Positions 1 through 5,788 of a DNA stretch of 10,967 nt are shown here, piece after piece; the first letter of the stretch is position 1; every line of letters begins with the position of its first letter. The notes under the pieces were generated by a model that had not been told where the DNA came from, did no database searches, and was given only the letters and a program-made list of their open reading frames with translations. Made by a program: the position numbers and the translations under genes. This stretch comes from Candidatus Doudnabacteria bacterium (GTDB taxonomy: Bacteria > Patescibacteriota > Doudnabacteria > UBA920 > 2-01-FULL-50-11), in assembly GCA_016205055.1 (NCBI GenBank), contig JACQJK010000110.1, positions 1 to 10,967 of the forward strand. Reading direction: 5' to 3'.

Positions 1-525
1 GCTTTGAACTTGCAACATGCGAATATTTATCGGCAGTTTGGCCCGCCTATATGAAAAATCCAAAAAATAATTTTTGTCTAGCTTCAACCAATTGGCTTGA
101 TCAGCGATGATGAGATAATCTTCGTGTGGCCGAATAGTCTTGAGCAAGTCTTCGTAGACCATTTTGACAGCTTGCAGACCATCGTAGCGCCTGATTAAAT
201 CATGCCGGCCTTGCAAATTATAAAGCTTGGAAAAATCCGGCAGGGCGTTTTTGAATTTGGCCCGGCGCTCTTCTAAAATCAATTCCAATTTTGCCGGCGG
301 TTCGGCTTGATATAAAGTTTTAAAACCTTTAATTTCTTCAGCCAATAAACCAACCTTTTTCAACCGCTCCATAACCGGATAAACGCTGGGCCGCTTGATT
401 TCCGCGATGCGTGCGATTTTGGCCACCGAAGTCGGCCCCAAAGACAAACAAGCCAAATAAACCTTGGCTTCCTTTTCCTTTAACCCTAGCTCCAATAAAA
501 TTTTTAACAAATGCTCGTCTTTCAT
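1..525 (-). CDS. TrmB-family-like transcriptional regulator, N-terminal 175 residues (C-terminus outside window)
   Basis: The frame opens with ATG at 523-525 on the minus strand and stays open to the left edge, so the C-terminus is missing. The first ~75 residues are a winged helix-turn-helix: LLELGLKEKEAKVYLACLSL (residues 10-29), then GPTSVAKIARIAEIKRPSVY (30-49) as the recognition unit, then a wing with KGFKTLYQAEPP (70-81). A helical linker with LELILEERRAKFK follows at 84-96. After it comes a segment typical of the TrmB effector domain (YDGLQAVKMVYEDLL around 119-133, DYLIIAD around 141-147). TrmB proteins were first characterised as sugar-responsive regulators; in candidate-phyla genomes they are abundant and mostly unassigned. 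The start is favoured by a promoter 23 bp upstream; there is no Shine-Dalgarno sequence. The divergent gene pair at 666-1438 is a natural target. Confidence 0.85.
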   Translation of the reverse strand, partial: MKDEHLLKILLELGLKEKEAKVYLACLSLGPTSVAKIARIAEIKRPSVYPVMERLKKVGLLAEEIKGFKTLYQAEPPAKLELILEERRAKFKNALPDFSKLYNLQGRHDLIRRYDGLQAVKMVYEDLLKTIRPHEDYLIIADQANWLKLDKNYFLDFSYRRAKLPINIRMLQVQS

Positions 526-554
526 ATTTTGTTCAAGTTTACAACAACAAGAAT

Positions 555-583
555 ATCATAATTTTTCTCGATAAAATGGTCAA
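555..583 (-). promoter_or_regulatory. Promoter of the left TrmB-like gene
   Basis: Minus-strand -35 TTGACC (578-583) and -10 TATGAT (555-560) are separated by 17 bp. This predicts transcription starting near 548 and a leader of about 23 nt before the ATG at 525. Confidence 0.7.
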
Positions 584-588
584 ATTGC

Positions 589-617
589 ATTTTTTGTTGA
601 CAAAAATGACAAAAAAT
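589..617. repeat. Nested inverted repeats, candidate operator between divergent genes
   Basis: ATTTTTTGT (589-597) and ACAAAAAAT (609-617) form a perfect 9-bp inverted repeat with an 11-bp centre. A second perfect pair, TTTTTGT/ACAAAAA (591-597 and 600-606), shares its left arm. The block lies just upstream of the -35 of the TrmB-like gene and overlaps the likely -35 region of the rightward operon. Binding by the TrmB-like protein or by one of the two HTH proteins is an inference. Confidence 0.5.
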
Positions 618-634
618 ATCTAAACATTTATTCT
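606..634 (+). promoter_or_regulatory. Candidate promoter of the HTH operon
   Basis: ATGACA (606-611), 17 bp, then TATTCT (629-634) gives a start near 641, leaving a short leader that contains the ribosome binding site. A better -35 hexamer, TTGACA at 597-602, has only a poor -10 (TAAACA, 621-626). Which one is used is uncertain. Confidence 0.4.
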
Positions 635-652
635 ATCTGGCTAAGAAACTGC

Positions 653-660
653 AAAGGAGG
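653..660 (+). promoter_or_regulatory. Strong Shine-Dalgarno sequence deciding a GTG start
   Basis: AAAGGAGG ends 5 nt before the GTG at 666-668. It is a near-perfect anti-16S match and fixes the non-ATG start of the first HTH gene. Confidence 0.8.
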
Positions 661-665
661 AAGAA

Positions 666-1082
666 GTGAAACCCGAGGAAATCATTGCGGCACTGGAACA
701 ACTCTATCAGCAAGGACTTTCGAAGGACAAAAAATCGCTGGTCGCAGACCTAATTCGAAAGCTCCGCCATGTTCTGGGACTGTCCATGCGGCAGTTTGGC
801 GCGGCTTTGAAAACGGCGCCGCAAACCATCGATCGATGGGAAAGAGGCAGCTCCCTCCCCAGTCTTTGCCACCTGACTAGGCTAAAACCCACGTTCGTGC
901 AGAACGCATCAGATCCCACACACGGCCCAGCCCTGAACGAACATGAGCTGGTTCTCACGCTCCGGGTAAGGGACGAGGTGGCACTGCAAATCGTTGCGGA
1001 GCTGCAAAAAGCTGTTACCGGGATGAAAGAAAATGTAAATCTAGTTTCTCTTTCCATCCGGCCAATAGGGAGAATGACATGA
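666..1082 (+). CDS. Small helix-turn-helix (XRE-like) DNA-binding protein, first gene of a pair
   Basis: A 138-residue protein starting at GTG, chosen because AAAGGAGG lies 5 nt upstream. Residues 1-28 look like a helical N-terminal extension. Residues ~29-66 form an XRE-type helix-turn-helix, with LRHVLGLSMRQFGAALKT as helices 1-2 and APQTIDRWERG as the recognition helix; TIDRWE matches the usual T/S-hydrophobic-xx-W/I-E pattern. Residues ~70-92 are a linker. The C-terminus (LVLTLRVRDE, a helix, then VNLVSLSI) reads as strand-helix-strand and may be a dimerisation or ligand module. The stop overlaps the next start by 4 bp (ATGA), so translation is probably coupled. The protein is likely a small transcription regulator. 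Its target is unknown, and the operator-like repeats just upstream suggest autoregulation. Confidence 0.75.
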   Translation: MKPEEIIAALEQLYQQGLSKDKKSLVADLIRKLRHVLGLSMRQFGAALKTAPQTIDRWERGSSLPSLCHLTRLKPTFVQNASDPTHGPALNEHELVLTLRVRDEVALQIVAELQKAVTGMKENVNLVSLSIRPIGRMT

Positions 1083-1438
1083 CTGACATGACACTGAACA
1101 GGCTGACCTTGCGCGCCGCCCGGAAGCGGTTGAAACTTTCGCAAGCCGAGCTCGGCGAGTTGCTCGGCGTATGCGCCCGGGTAGTAAGTAATATCGAAGC
1201 CGGGAAGCGGAAGCTCACCCTTCCGGAAGAAACAATCTTAGACCAGTACTTCAGGGAAAGGAGTCTGAATTTGGACCAGTTGCAGGGTCCAATCCAAACC
1301 GAAAAACGAATATTGGTCAGGGTTGTAGTGGAAAAATCCTTTGGCGCCATTGATGCCGAAACCATGACGGAAATCGTAAGGCTGATCGAGGCTGCCAAAG
1401 GGCTTAGTGAAAGCTGGACGGTCTCGTGCAAGCTCTAG
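1079..1438 (+). CDS. Small helix-turn-helix (XRE-like) DNA-binding protein, second gene of a pair
   Basis: A 119-residue protein whose ATG overlaps the preceding stop (ATGA at 1079-1082); AGGGAG around 1068-1073 serves as its ribosome binding site. Residues ~8-47 form a classic XRE helix-turn-helix: LRAARKRLKLSQAELGELLG followed by VCARVVSNIEAGKRKL. After a linker with LDQYFRE (54-60), residues 77-119 again read as strand (RILVRVVVE), helix (AETMTEIVRLIEAAKGL) and strand (SWTVSCKL). This resembles the C-terminal layout of the upstream partner, so the two may descend from one duplicated gene or act as a heterodimer (inference). A strong terminator follows at 1484. Target unknown. Confidence 0.78.
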   Translation: MTDMTLNRLTLRAARKRLKLSQAELGELLGVCARVVSNIEAGKRKLTLPEETILDQYFRERSLNLDQLQGPIQTEKRILVRVVVEKSFGAIDAETMTEIVRLIEAAKGLSESWTVSCKL

Positions 1439-1483
1439 TGAACCGCTTCAAACAACCTGCAATCGAATAGAGGCCACACCCAT

Positions 1484-1516
1484 ATCAGCGCTGCCCCGCT
1501 GATTTTTTTATTTTTT
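1484..1516 (+). terminator. Rho-independent terminator after the HTH pair
   Basis: ATCAGCG (1484-1490), a 6-nt loop, then CGCTGAT (1497-1503) form a perfect 7-bp stem. It is followed at once by TTTTTTTATTTTTT. Confidence 0.88.
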
Positions 1517-1576
1517 CTGGCATCGTCCTTGGGTGTTGCCGCGAGAGACTTCTATTCTCGTCACAGCCGAAAGATC

Positions 1577-1605
1577 TTGCTAAGCTTAGAAAGTGGGACT
1601 ATCTC
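1577..1605 (+). promoter_or_regulatory. Candidate uvrB promoter
   Basis: TTGCTA (1577-1582), 17 bp, then TATCTC (1600-1605) predicts a start near 1612. The -35 overlaps a perfect 10-bp palindrome, CTAAGCTTAG (1580-1589). An alternative, TTGGGT (1529-1534) with TATTCT (1553-1558), has an 18-bp spacer. Both are weak matches. I see no standard LexA box. Confidence 0.3.
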
Positions 1606-1667
1606 AAATCTCGATCCATCTCCCTCAAAGATTAGGCTCACCTGCGAACAAACAAGCACGAACTTCT

Positions 1668-3668
1668 ATGGACAAGTTTAAGTTGATATCAAAATTTAGA
1701 CCTCAAGGCGATCAGCCGGAGGCGATTAAGCAGCTGGTTAATAACTTGAGGGCGGGCGTTGCGCGCCAGACGCTTCTGGGTGTTACCGGATCCGGTAAAA
1801 CTTTCACCATGGCTTGTGTGGTTGCGCAGATTCAGCGGCCGACTTTGGTGATTTCCCATAATAAAACTTTAGCCGCGCAACTCGCTTCTGAATTCCAGGA
1901 TTTTTTTCCGAAAAACGCGGTACATTATTTCGTTTCCTATTACGACTACTATCAACCCGAGGCCTATATTCCCCGCTCGGATACTTACATTGAGAAAGAA
2001 ACGGAAATCAACGAGGAAATCGACCGGCTGCGCAACGCCGCCACCCAAAGCTTGTTAACGCGCAAAGACGTTTTGATTGTCGCTTCCGTGTCGTGCATTT
2101 ACGGGCTGGGCAACCCGGGTGATTATCTGGAACTGTCTTTGGAATTGAAAGTGCGGCAAGCGGCAAAACGCGAAAAGCTGCTGCGCCGCTTGGTTGATCT
2201 GCAATTTAGCCGCAACGACCTGGAGCTTCGCCGGGGCAACTTCCGCGTGCGCGGAGAGGTTTTGGAAATCGTTCCGGCGGCAAGCGACGAAGTGATCCGC
2301 GTTGCTTTTAACGGGAACAAAATCGAAAAAATCGAGCGCGATGATTTATTGACCGGAGAAACTATAGAAAAATTGAAATCTTATCTCTTGTTCCCGGCCA
2401 AACACTTTGTGACGCCGCGGGATAAAATTTTGCGGGCCATCGACAACATCCGCGCGGAACTTGCCCAGAGAAAACAATACTTTGAAACGCGCGGAAAGTT
2501 GCTGGAAGCCCAGCGTCTGGAACAACGCACGAATTTCGACCTGGAAATGATCCTGGAAACCGGCTATGTCAACGGGATTGAAAACTATTCTCGGCAGCTG
2601 GATTTCCGCAAAGCCGGTGAGCCGCCCTCTTGCCTTTTGGACTATTTCCCTGATGATTTCCTGCTGTTTATTGACGAATCCCACATGACCGTGCCGCAAA
2701 TTTCCGGCATGTCGCAAGGCGACTTTTCCCGGAAAAAAACCTTAACCGATTACGGTTTCCGCCTGCCTTCGGCGATTGACAACCGTCCGTTAAAAATCGA
2801 GGAGTTCTGGAAAAAAGTCGGGCAAACCATCTTTGTGTCAGCCACGCCCGGTCCTTACGAAATTTCCGTTTCCAAACCTCATATCGTAGAACAAATTATT
2901 CGGCCCACTGGACTGCTTGATCCGACAGTTGAGGTCAAACCGATCACAGGACAGATCACAGACGTAGTCAAAAATATCAAACAACGAGTCGCCAAAGGCC
3001 ACCGCGTACTGGTTACCACCTTAACCAAACGCACGGCCGAGGAACTCTCCGCGTATTTGGCCGAACTGGGCATTAAAACGACCTACCTCCACTCGGAAGT
3101 GCAAACTTTGGAACGCCTGGAGATCTTGCGCGACTTGAGAACCGGAGTTTATGACGTTTTAATCGGCGTGAATTTGCTGCGCGAGGGACTGGACTTGCCG
3201 GAAGTTTCATTGATTTGCATTTTAGACGCCGACAAAGAGGGCTACTTGCGCTCCGACACCTCGCTTATTCAACTCATGGGTCGGGCGGCGCGGCACGTAG
3301 AGGGGCACATCATCATGTACGCGGATCGGATGACCGGGTCTATGAAAATTGCGATCGCAGAAACCCAACGCCGACGCGCCATACAAGCATCCTATAACGC
3401 CCAACACCGCATCACGCCCCAAACCATTCAAAAAGCCATTAAAGATTCGCGCTTGGGCGGCGCGCGAAAGGAAAAGGAAGCGGAGCCGGAGCAACTGACT
3501 TTGCGCTTTGCCAAAATGGACAGGAAAGAGCAAAACTACTACTTAGAAGAACTGCGCGACCAAATGGAACTGGCCGCAAAAAATCTGGACTTTGAACGGG
3601 CGGCCGGCTTGCGCGATCAAATCGCGGCGTTAAAAACTCTGCGCGGCAAAAAACGACACCGAATTTAA
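1668..3668 (+). CDS. uvrB: Excinuclease ABC subunit B (UvrB)
   Basis: UvrB is the damage-verifying helicase-like subunit of nucleotide excision repair. It receives DNA from UvrA and recruits UvrC for incision. The 666-residue protein is of usual length and contains, in order: the N-terminal FRPQGDQPEAI (10-20); Walker A GVTGSGKT (38-45, Lys44); the beta-hairpin that wedges between the strands (SYYDYYQPEAYIP, near 95); the Walker B-like box IDESH; TLTDYGFRLPSAIDNRP; VSATPGPYE; and the C-terminal helicase motifs LLREGLDLPEV and IQLMGRAARH. A UVR domain (EELRDQMELAAKNLDFERAA and onward) at the end contacts UvrA or UvrC. I chose ATG at 1668 because the family begins M-x-x-F-x-L; an in-frame GTG at 1593 would add 25 residues unlike the family. 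There is no Shine-Dalgarno sequence. The gene is not linked to uvrA or uvrC here. Confidence 0.97.
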   Translation: MDKFKLISKFRPQGDQPEAIKQLVNNLRAGVARQTLLGVTGSGKTFTMACVVAQIQRPTLVISHNKTLAAQLASEFQDFFPKNAVHYFVSYYDYYQPEAYIPRSDTYIEKETEINEEIDRLRNAATQSLLTRKDVLIVASVSCIYGLGNPGDYLELSLELKVRQAAKREKLLRRLVDLQFSRNDLELRRGNFRVRGEVLEIVPAASDEVIRVAFNGNKIEKIERDDLLTGETIEKLKSYLLFPAKHFVTPRDKILRAIDNIRAELAQRKQYFETRGKLLEAQRLEQRTNFDLEMILETGYVNGIENYSRQLDFRKAGEPPSCLLDYFPDDFLLFIDESHMTVPQISGMSQGDFSRKKTLTDYGFRLPSAIDNRPLKIEEFWKKVGQTIFVSATPGPYEISVSKPHIVEQIIRPTGLLDPTVEVKPITGQITDVVKNIKQRVAKGHRVLVTTLTKRTAEELSAYLAELGIKTTYLHSEVQTLERLEILRDLRTGVYDVLIGVNLLREGLDLPEVSLICILDADKEGYLRSDTSLIQLMGRAARHVEGHIIMYADRMTGSMKIAIAETQRRRAIQASYNAQHRITPQTIQKAIKDSRLGGARKEKEAEPEQLTLRFAKMDRKEQNYYLEELRDQMELAAKNLDFERAAGLRDQIAALKTLRGKKRHRI

Positions 3669-3683
3669 TCAAAGTCCCGCCAC

Positions 3684-3724
3684 CAACTCCCCTCCTCTTA
3701 AGGTAAGAGGAGGTTGGGAGGAGT
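3684..3724. repeat. Hairpin repeat between convergent genes
   Basis: CCTCCTCTTA (3691-3700), a 3-nt loop AGG, then TAAGAGGAGG (3704-3713) form a perfect 10-bp stem. Flanking ACTCC and GGAGT extend the symmetry. No T-tract follows directly. It resembles the dispersed CCTCC/GGAGG hairpins of candidate-phyla genomes (recalled, not searched). Confidence 0.6.
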
Positions 3725-3744
3725 TATGGGAGTCTAATAAAAAA

Positions 3745-3776
3745 CCGGCAGTAAAAACTGTCGGCATTGATTTTTC
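3745..3776. terminator. Bidirectional terminator between uvrB and the minus-strand gene
   Basis: CCGGCAG (3745-3751), loop TAAAAA, CTGTCGG (3758-3764) form a 7-bp stem with one G-U pair in plus-strand RNA. The plus strand has TTTTT 6 nt later. The minus strand reads directly into TTTTTTATT (3744 downwards), though there the stem carries an A-C mismatch. It suits both convergent genes. Confidence 0.6.
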
Positions 3777-4926
3777 ATTCTTTGATGAAGAGGTCGGAAA
3801 GTCTATCCGGCGGATCGGTCAAAAGCGACAAGCCGGCAAAGCGTTCGATAGTCGGATATTCCACATGCTTTGCGAGCATCCCGTCTTTCCAACGCCGGTT
3901 CTCATCAGTTCGGTAGATCGCACACAGCGTCTGCCAATGATCCGCTGTTGCGGTCTGAACCGCTTTCAGAATCCAGTTGTCGTAAACGTCATAGGAATAA
4001 AACGGACCGACACCGGCAGGCCGACCCTTCCAGTGCTCGACCAAGCGCGGACCGCCCAGACGGTAGAACTCATTGTTTAAGGTGACCTTGCCGCCAAGCC
4101 AAACGTTGAAGCGCGCTTGCGTGGCATAATACACGCTGTAATGAATGTCGGTGGCGCGTTCAAAATCAACCCAGCCCCAGAAGGAATCACCGCTACGCTC
4201 ACGCCGCTTGGGGCCAAAATCCGCCCGCACGCACACTCGCATCCGCTGGCGGTCATGGCCGTTTTCCCAGGTCTGCTCGAAATCCGCCACTTTGTAAAAC
4301 TCCGGGAACGGATTCTTGATGAACCTCGACGGCACCATGAGCAAACAAGTTCGCGCTCGCATTTTCGCGCCGTGGTAACCGCAGGCAATACCCCACGCCG
4401 ATTGGTTGCGCCCAATGCCGACCGGCAGGTTACTCGCGTAAACCTCGCCGTCCTCCTCAGAAAAATCGAACGGCCAAGACGCGAGGTCTGCGGTTTGCGG
4501 CATCTTGTAATACTCGCCCCTACCGTCAACCGAGGTAAGCGGGCTTGTATGGTCTTGTTTGGCGATTTCACGCAGGAAGAAAGGGGCGTCCGCGTGAGAG
4601 ACACTCTGGCCGGCCATTGTGAAAACCGAACTAGCTTTGAGGTTGTACGGAAAGTCTGGTTGGGTCTGAAATACCGGCGGCGCCGGCCCGAACTTGAACA
4701 TCTCTGTCGCCGGGCGCGCCGAGGTCGAACTCATTTCGCTCCACTGGCCGGGCTTACACTTCTGTCTGGCCCGCACGGCGCAGCGCACCTTTCGAGCCGT
4801 TTCATTGCTCCACCCCAAAGTGAGCACATGCTCGTCCGCAGCCTTAGGGCTGGGAGCCGCTTCCACGATCGCCTGGAGCATCGGGTGATCCATAACGTCA
4901 TCTGCGCCGCGCAGCAATTCATTCAC
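3775..4926 (-). CDS. Unrecognised 383-residue protein, possibly starting at an upstream ACG
   Basis: I do not recognise this family. The first usual start in the frame is GTG at 4924-4926, but the frame is open upstream to a TGA. A strong AAAGGAGG (4968-4975) sits 41 nt from that GTG but only 5 nt from an in-frame ACG (4960-4962), which would begin (M)PIQITDEESATV and add 12 residues; an ATT at 4954-4956 is another option. The N-terminal ~70 residues are acidic then basic (EESATVNELLRGADD, later TARKVRCAVRARQKCKPG). The rest is rich in Trp, Tyr, Phe and Arg (FWGWVDFERATDIHYSVYYA around 245-265, GPFYSYDVYDNWILKAVQ around 305-325), as in a compact beta-rich globular domain. I see no signal peptide, membrane segment or nucleotide-binding motif. 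It has its own promoter and is probably monocistronic. A long antisense frame overlaps it but lacks such signals. Confidence 0.7.
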   Translation of the reverse strand: MNELLRGADDVMDHPMLQAIVEAAPSPKAADEHVLTLGWSNETARKVRCAVRARQKCKPGQWSEMSSTSARPATEMFKFGPAPPVFQTQPDFPYNLKASSVFTMAGQSVSHADAPFFLREIAKQDHTSPLTSVDGRGEYYKMPQTADLASWPFDFSEEDGEVYASNLPVGIGRNQSAWGIACGYHGAKMRARTCLLMVPSRFIKNPFPEFYKVADFEQTWENGHDRQRMRVCVRADFGPKRRERSGDSFWGWVDFERATDIHYSVYYATQARFNVWLGGKVTLNNEFYRLGGPRLVEHWKGRPAGVGPFYSYDVYDNWILKAVQTATADHWQTLCAIYRTDENRRWKDGMLAKHVEYPTIERFAGLSLLTDPPDRLSDLFIKE

Positions 4927-4967
4927 TGTGGCGCTTTCTTCGTCGGTAATCTGAATAGGCGTTCCTG

Positions 4968-4975
4968 CCTCCTTT
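4968..4975 (-). promoter_or_regulatory. Shine-Dalgarno sequence pointing to a non-canonical start
   Basis: AAAGGAGG on the minus strand is 5 nt before an ACG (4960-4962), 11 nt before an ATT (4954-4956) and 41 nt before the GTG at 4926. Its position argues that translation begins upstream of the GTG. Confidence 0.65.
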
Positions 4976-4991
4976 GCTAAACTGGTCGCCC

Positions 4992-5035
4992 CTGATCAAC
5001 ACGGGCGCCAAAACACCGGTAACGCTGATCAACAC
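4992..5035. repeat. Pair of 11-bp direct repeats in the leader of the 383-residue gene
   Basis: CTGATCAACAC occurs at 4992-5002 and again at 5025-5035, 33 bp start to start. Each contains the palindrome TGATCA. Both lie between the predicted transcription start (near 5048) and the Shine-Dalgarno sequence, where a regulator or a leader RNA fold could act. Confidence 0.5.
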
Positions 5036-5054
5036 CGTTCCAATGTTTCAAGCC

Positions 5055-5083
5055 ATGATATGAAAATCTCCGGCTCTTGTCAA
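5055..5083 (-). promoter_or_regulatory. Promoter of the 383-residue gene
   Basis: Minus-strand TTGACA (5078-5083) and TATCAT (5055-5060) are exactly 17 bp apart, a near-consensus sigma-70-type promoter. The predicted start near 5048 gives a leader of roughly 85-120 nt depending on the start codon. Confidence 0.8.
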
Positions 5084-5220
5084 GCCTCCGGCTTTCTGCT
5101 ATTTTATCTTCACCGAGTAGTAGAATACAGCTGTTCTACTCAACTACCCACTACTAACTGCTCACTAAAACTCTACGCCTAACTCCGCAGCAATCTCTCG
5201 ACCTTTTCGGCTCAGCTCGT

Positions 5221-5244
5221 CCTTCGGCTAGAGCTCAGGATGAC
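5221..5244 (-). repeat. Dispersed-type repeat (GTCATCCTGAG..CGAAGG), left copy
   Basis: On the minus strand this reads GTCATCCTGAGCTCTAGCCG followed by AAGG, a form of the GTCATCCTGAG..CGAAGGATC element scattered through many candidate-phyla intergenic regions (recalled, not searched). An oppositely oriented relative lies on the other side of rpsT. Confidence 0.5.
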
Positions 5245-5269
5245 CTTGAGCAAGGTCGAACAGGTCAAG

Positions 5270-5298
5270 GTCGCCTCGAGTAAAATCGAGACGGCGAC
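5270..5298. repeat. Hairpin with CTCGA/TCGAG core
   Basis: GTCGCC (5270-5275) pairs with GGCGAC (5293-5298), and inside it TCGA (5276-5279) pairs with TCGA (5286-5289) around GTAAAA. This gives a 10-bp stem with a 3-nt bulge. It is related to the CGTCTCGG/CCGAGACG hairpin at 5723-5743. Confidence 0.5.
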
Positions 5299-5388
5299 TT
5301 CGCTCGAGACGCTACGGGGCGGGACTCAAGGTTGCCAGAAGAACTTACTTTCACGCAAATATTAACATGTCGCAAGGACTGCTAATCT

Positions 5389-5655
5389 ATGGCTAATACG
5401 AAATCGGCAATCAAAGCGGCCAGGCAATCAATCCGCCGCCGGGTGGTTAATTTGAAAACCGCGGCGAAATACAAAAATGCGGTCAGGGCTTTTCGCAAGT
5501 TAGTTGCGGCCGCCAGGATCGAGGAAGCCAAAACAGCAATGAGTCAAGCCATGTCGGCTCTTGATAAAGCCGTCAAAAAGCACGTGATGCACAAAAACCG
5601 GGCATCGCGCTTAAAAGCGCGCATGGCCAAGGCGCTTGCAAAAACGACTCGTTAG
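5389..5655 (+). CDS. rpsT: 30S ribosomal protein S20
   Basis: An 88-residue, strongly basic protein of normal S20 length, which binds 16S rRNA in the small subunit and helps early assembly. It has the family opening MANTKSAIKAARQSIRRR (residues 1-18), the helical middle with KNAVRAFRKLVAA, and the C-terminal signature KKHVMHKNRASRLKARMAKA (64-83). ATG at 5389 is the natural start; AAGGA lies 10 nt upstream. The gene stands alone, flanked on both sides by inverted hairpin repeats. The probable terminator is at 5723-5754. As usual for S20, it is not in a large ribosomal operon. Confidence 0.96.
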   Translation: MANTKSAIKAARQSIRRRVVNLKTAAKYKNAVRAFRKLVAAARIEEAKTAMSQAMSALDKAVKKHVMHKNRASRLKARMAKALAKTTR

Positions 5656-5658
5656 AGT

Positions 5659-5682
5659 CGTCCTGAGTCCGACGAAGGATCT
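5659..5682 (+). repeat. Dispersed-type repeat (CGTCCTGAG..CGAAGGATCT), right copy
   Basis: CGTCCTGAGTCCGACGAAGG plus ATCT directly follows rpsT. It is the same kind of element as 5221-5244, in the opposite orientation. Confidence 0.5.
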
Positions 5683-5722
5683 GCTTGCGCCGCCCCCCTC
5701 ACTAAAAGTTCGTCCCCCTGTC

Positions 5723-5754
5723 CGTCTCGGATCAACCGAGACGAATGGATTTTT
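5723..5754 (+). terminator. Likely rpsT terminator hairpin
   Basis: CGTCTCGG (5723-5730), loop ATCAA, CCGAGACG (5736-5743) form a perfect 8-bp stem. A short T-run (TTTTT, 5750-5754) comes 6 nt after it. The gap makes it a moderate terminator, and it also belongs to the local CTCG/CGAG hairpin family. Confidence 0.55.
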
Positions 5755-5782
5755 GACAAACTTAAGCATACTTTGTTATAGT
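5753..5782 (+). promoter_or_regulatory. Promoter of the toxin-antitoxin pair, placed for a leaderless mRNA
   Basis: TTGACA (5753-5758) is followed after 17 bp by TTATAG (5776-5781), or after 18 bp by TATAGT (5777-5782). The expected start, 6-7 nt after the -10, falls on or next to the ATG at 5789. Confidence 0.8.
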
Positions 5783-5788
5783 GGGATT

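Larger units (their letters stand above)
5094..5388. other. Gene-free, hairpin-rich intergenic region upstream of rpsT
   Basis: No credible coding frame is visible. The stretch holds an imperfect hairpin GTAGAA..TTCTAC near 5111-5130, nested arms TCGACCTT/AAGGTCGA (5198-5205 and 5252-5259), GACCTT/AAGGTC (5242-5247 and 5252-5257), and a longer hairpin at 5270-5298. AAGGA at 5374-5378, 10 nt before the rpsT ATG, is a weak ribosome binding site. I see no convincing rpsT promoter; TTGCCA at 5332-5337 lacks a good -10. Confidence 0.5.

Noticed and set aside
1580..1589. Palindrome CTAAGCTTAG as an SOS/LexA box for uvrB
   Set aside because: It matches neither the CTGT-N8-ACAG nor the GAAC-N4-GTTC pattern, and a 10-bp palindrome alone is weak evidence.
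1593..1667. 25-residue extension of UvrB from GTG 1593
   Set aside because: UvrB proteins begin close to the FRPxGDQP motif; the extension has no family similarity and no ribosome binding site.
4117..4980. A 287-codon plus-strand open frame opposite the 383-residue gene
   Set aside because: Its product is dominated by Arg, His and Leu as expected for an antisense shadow, it lacks a ribosome binding site, and the minus-strand frame has a consensus promoter and a Shine-Dalgarno sequence.
5198..5298. Possible CRISPR or tRNA in the repeat-rich region
   Set aside because: The repeats are inverted, short and not regularly spaced, and no cloverleaf with a T-arm signature can be drawn.
5636..5788. 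N-terminal extension of the antitoxin frame overlapping rpsT
   Set aside because: It would translate through the hairpin, the repeat and the -35/-10 of the antitoxin promoter, and the ribbon-helix-helix fold begins right at the ATG 5789.
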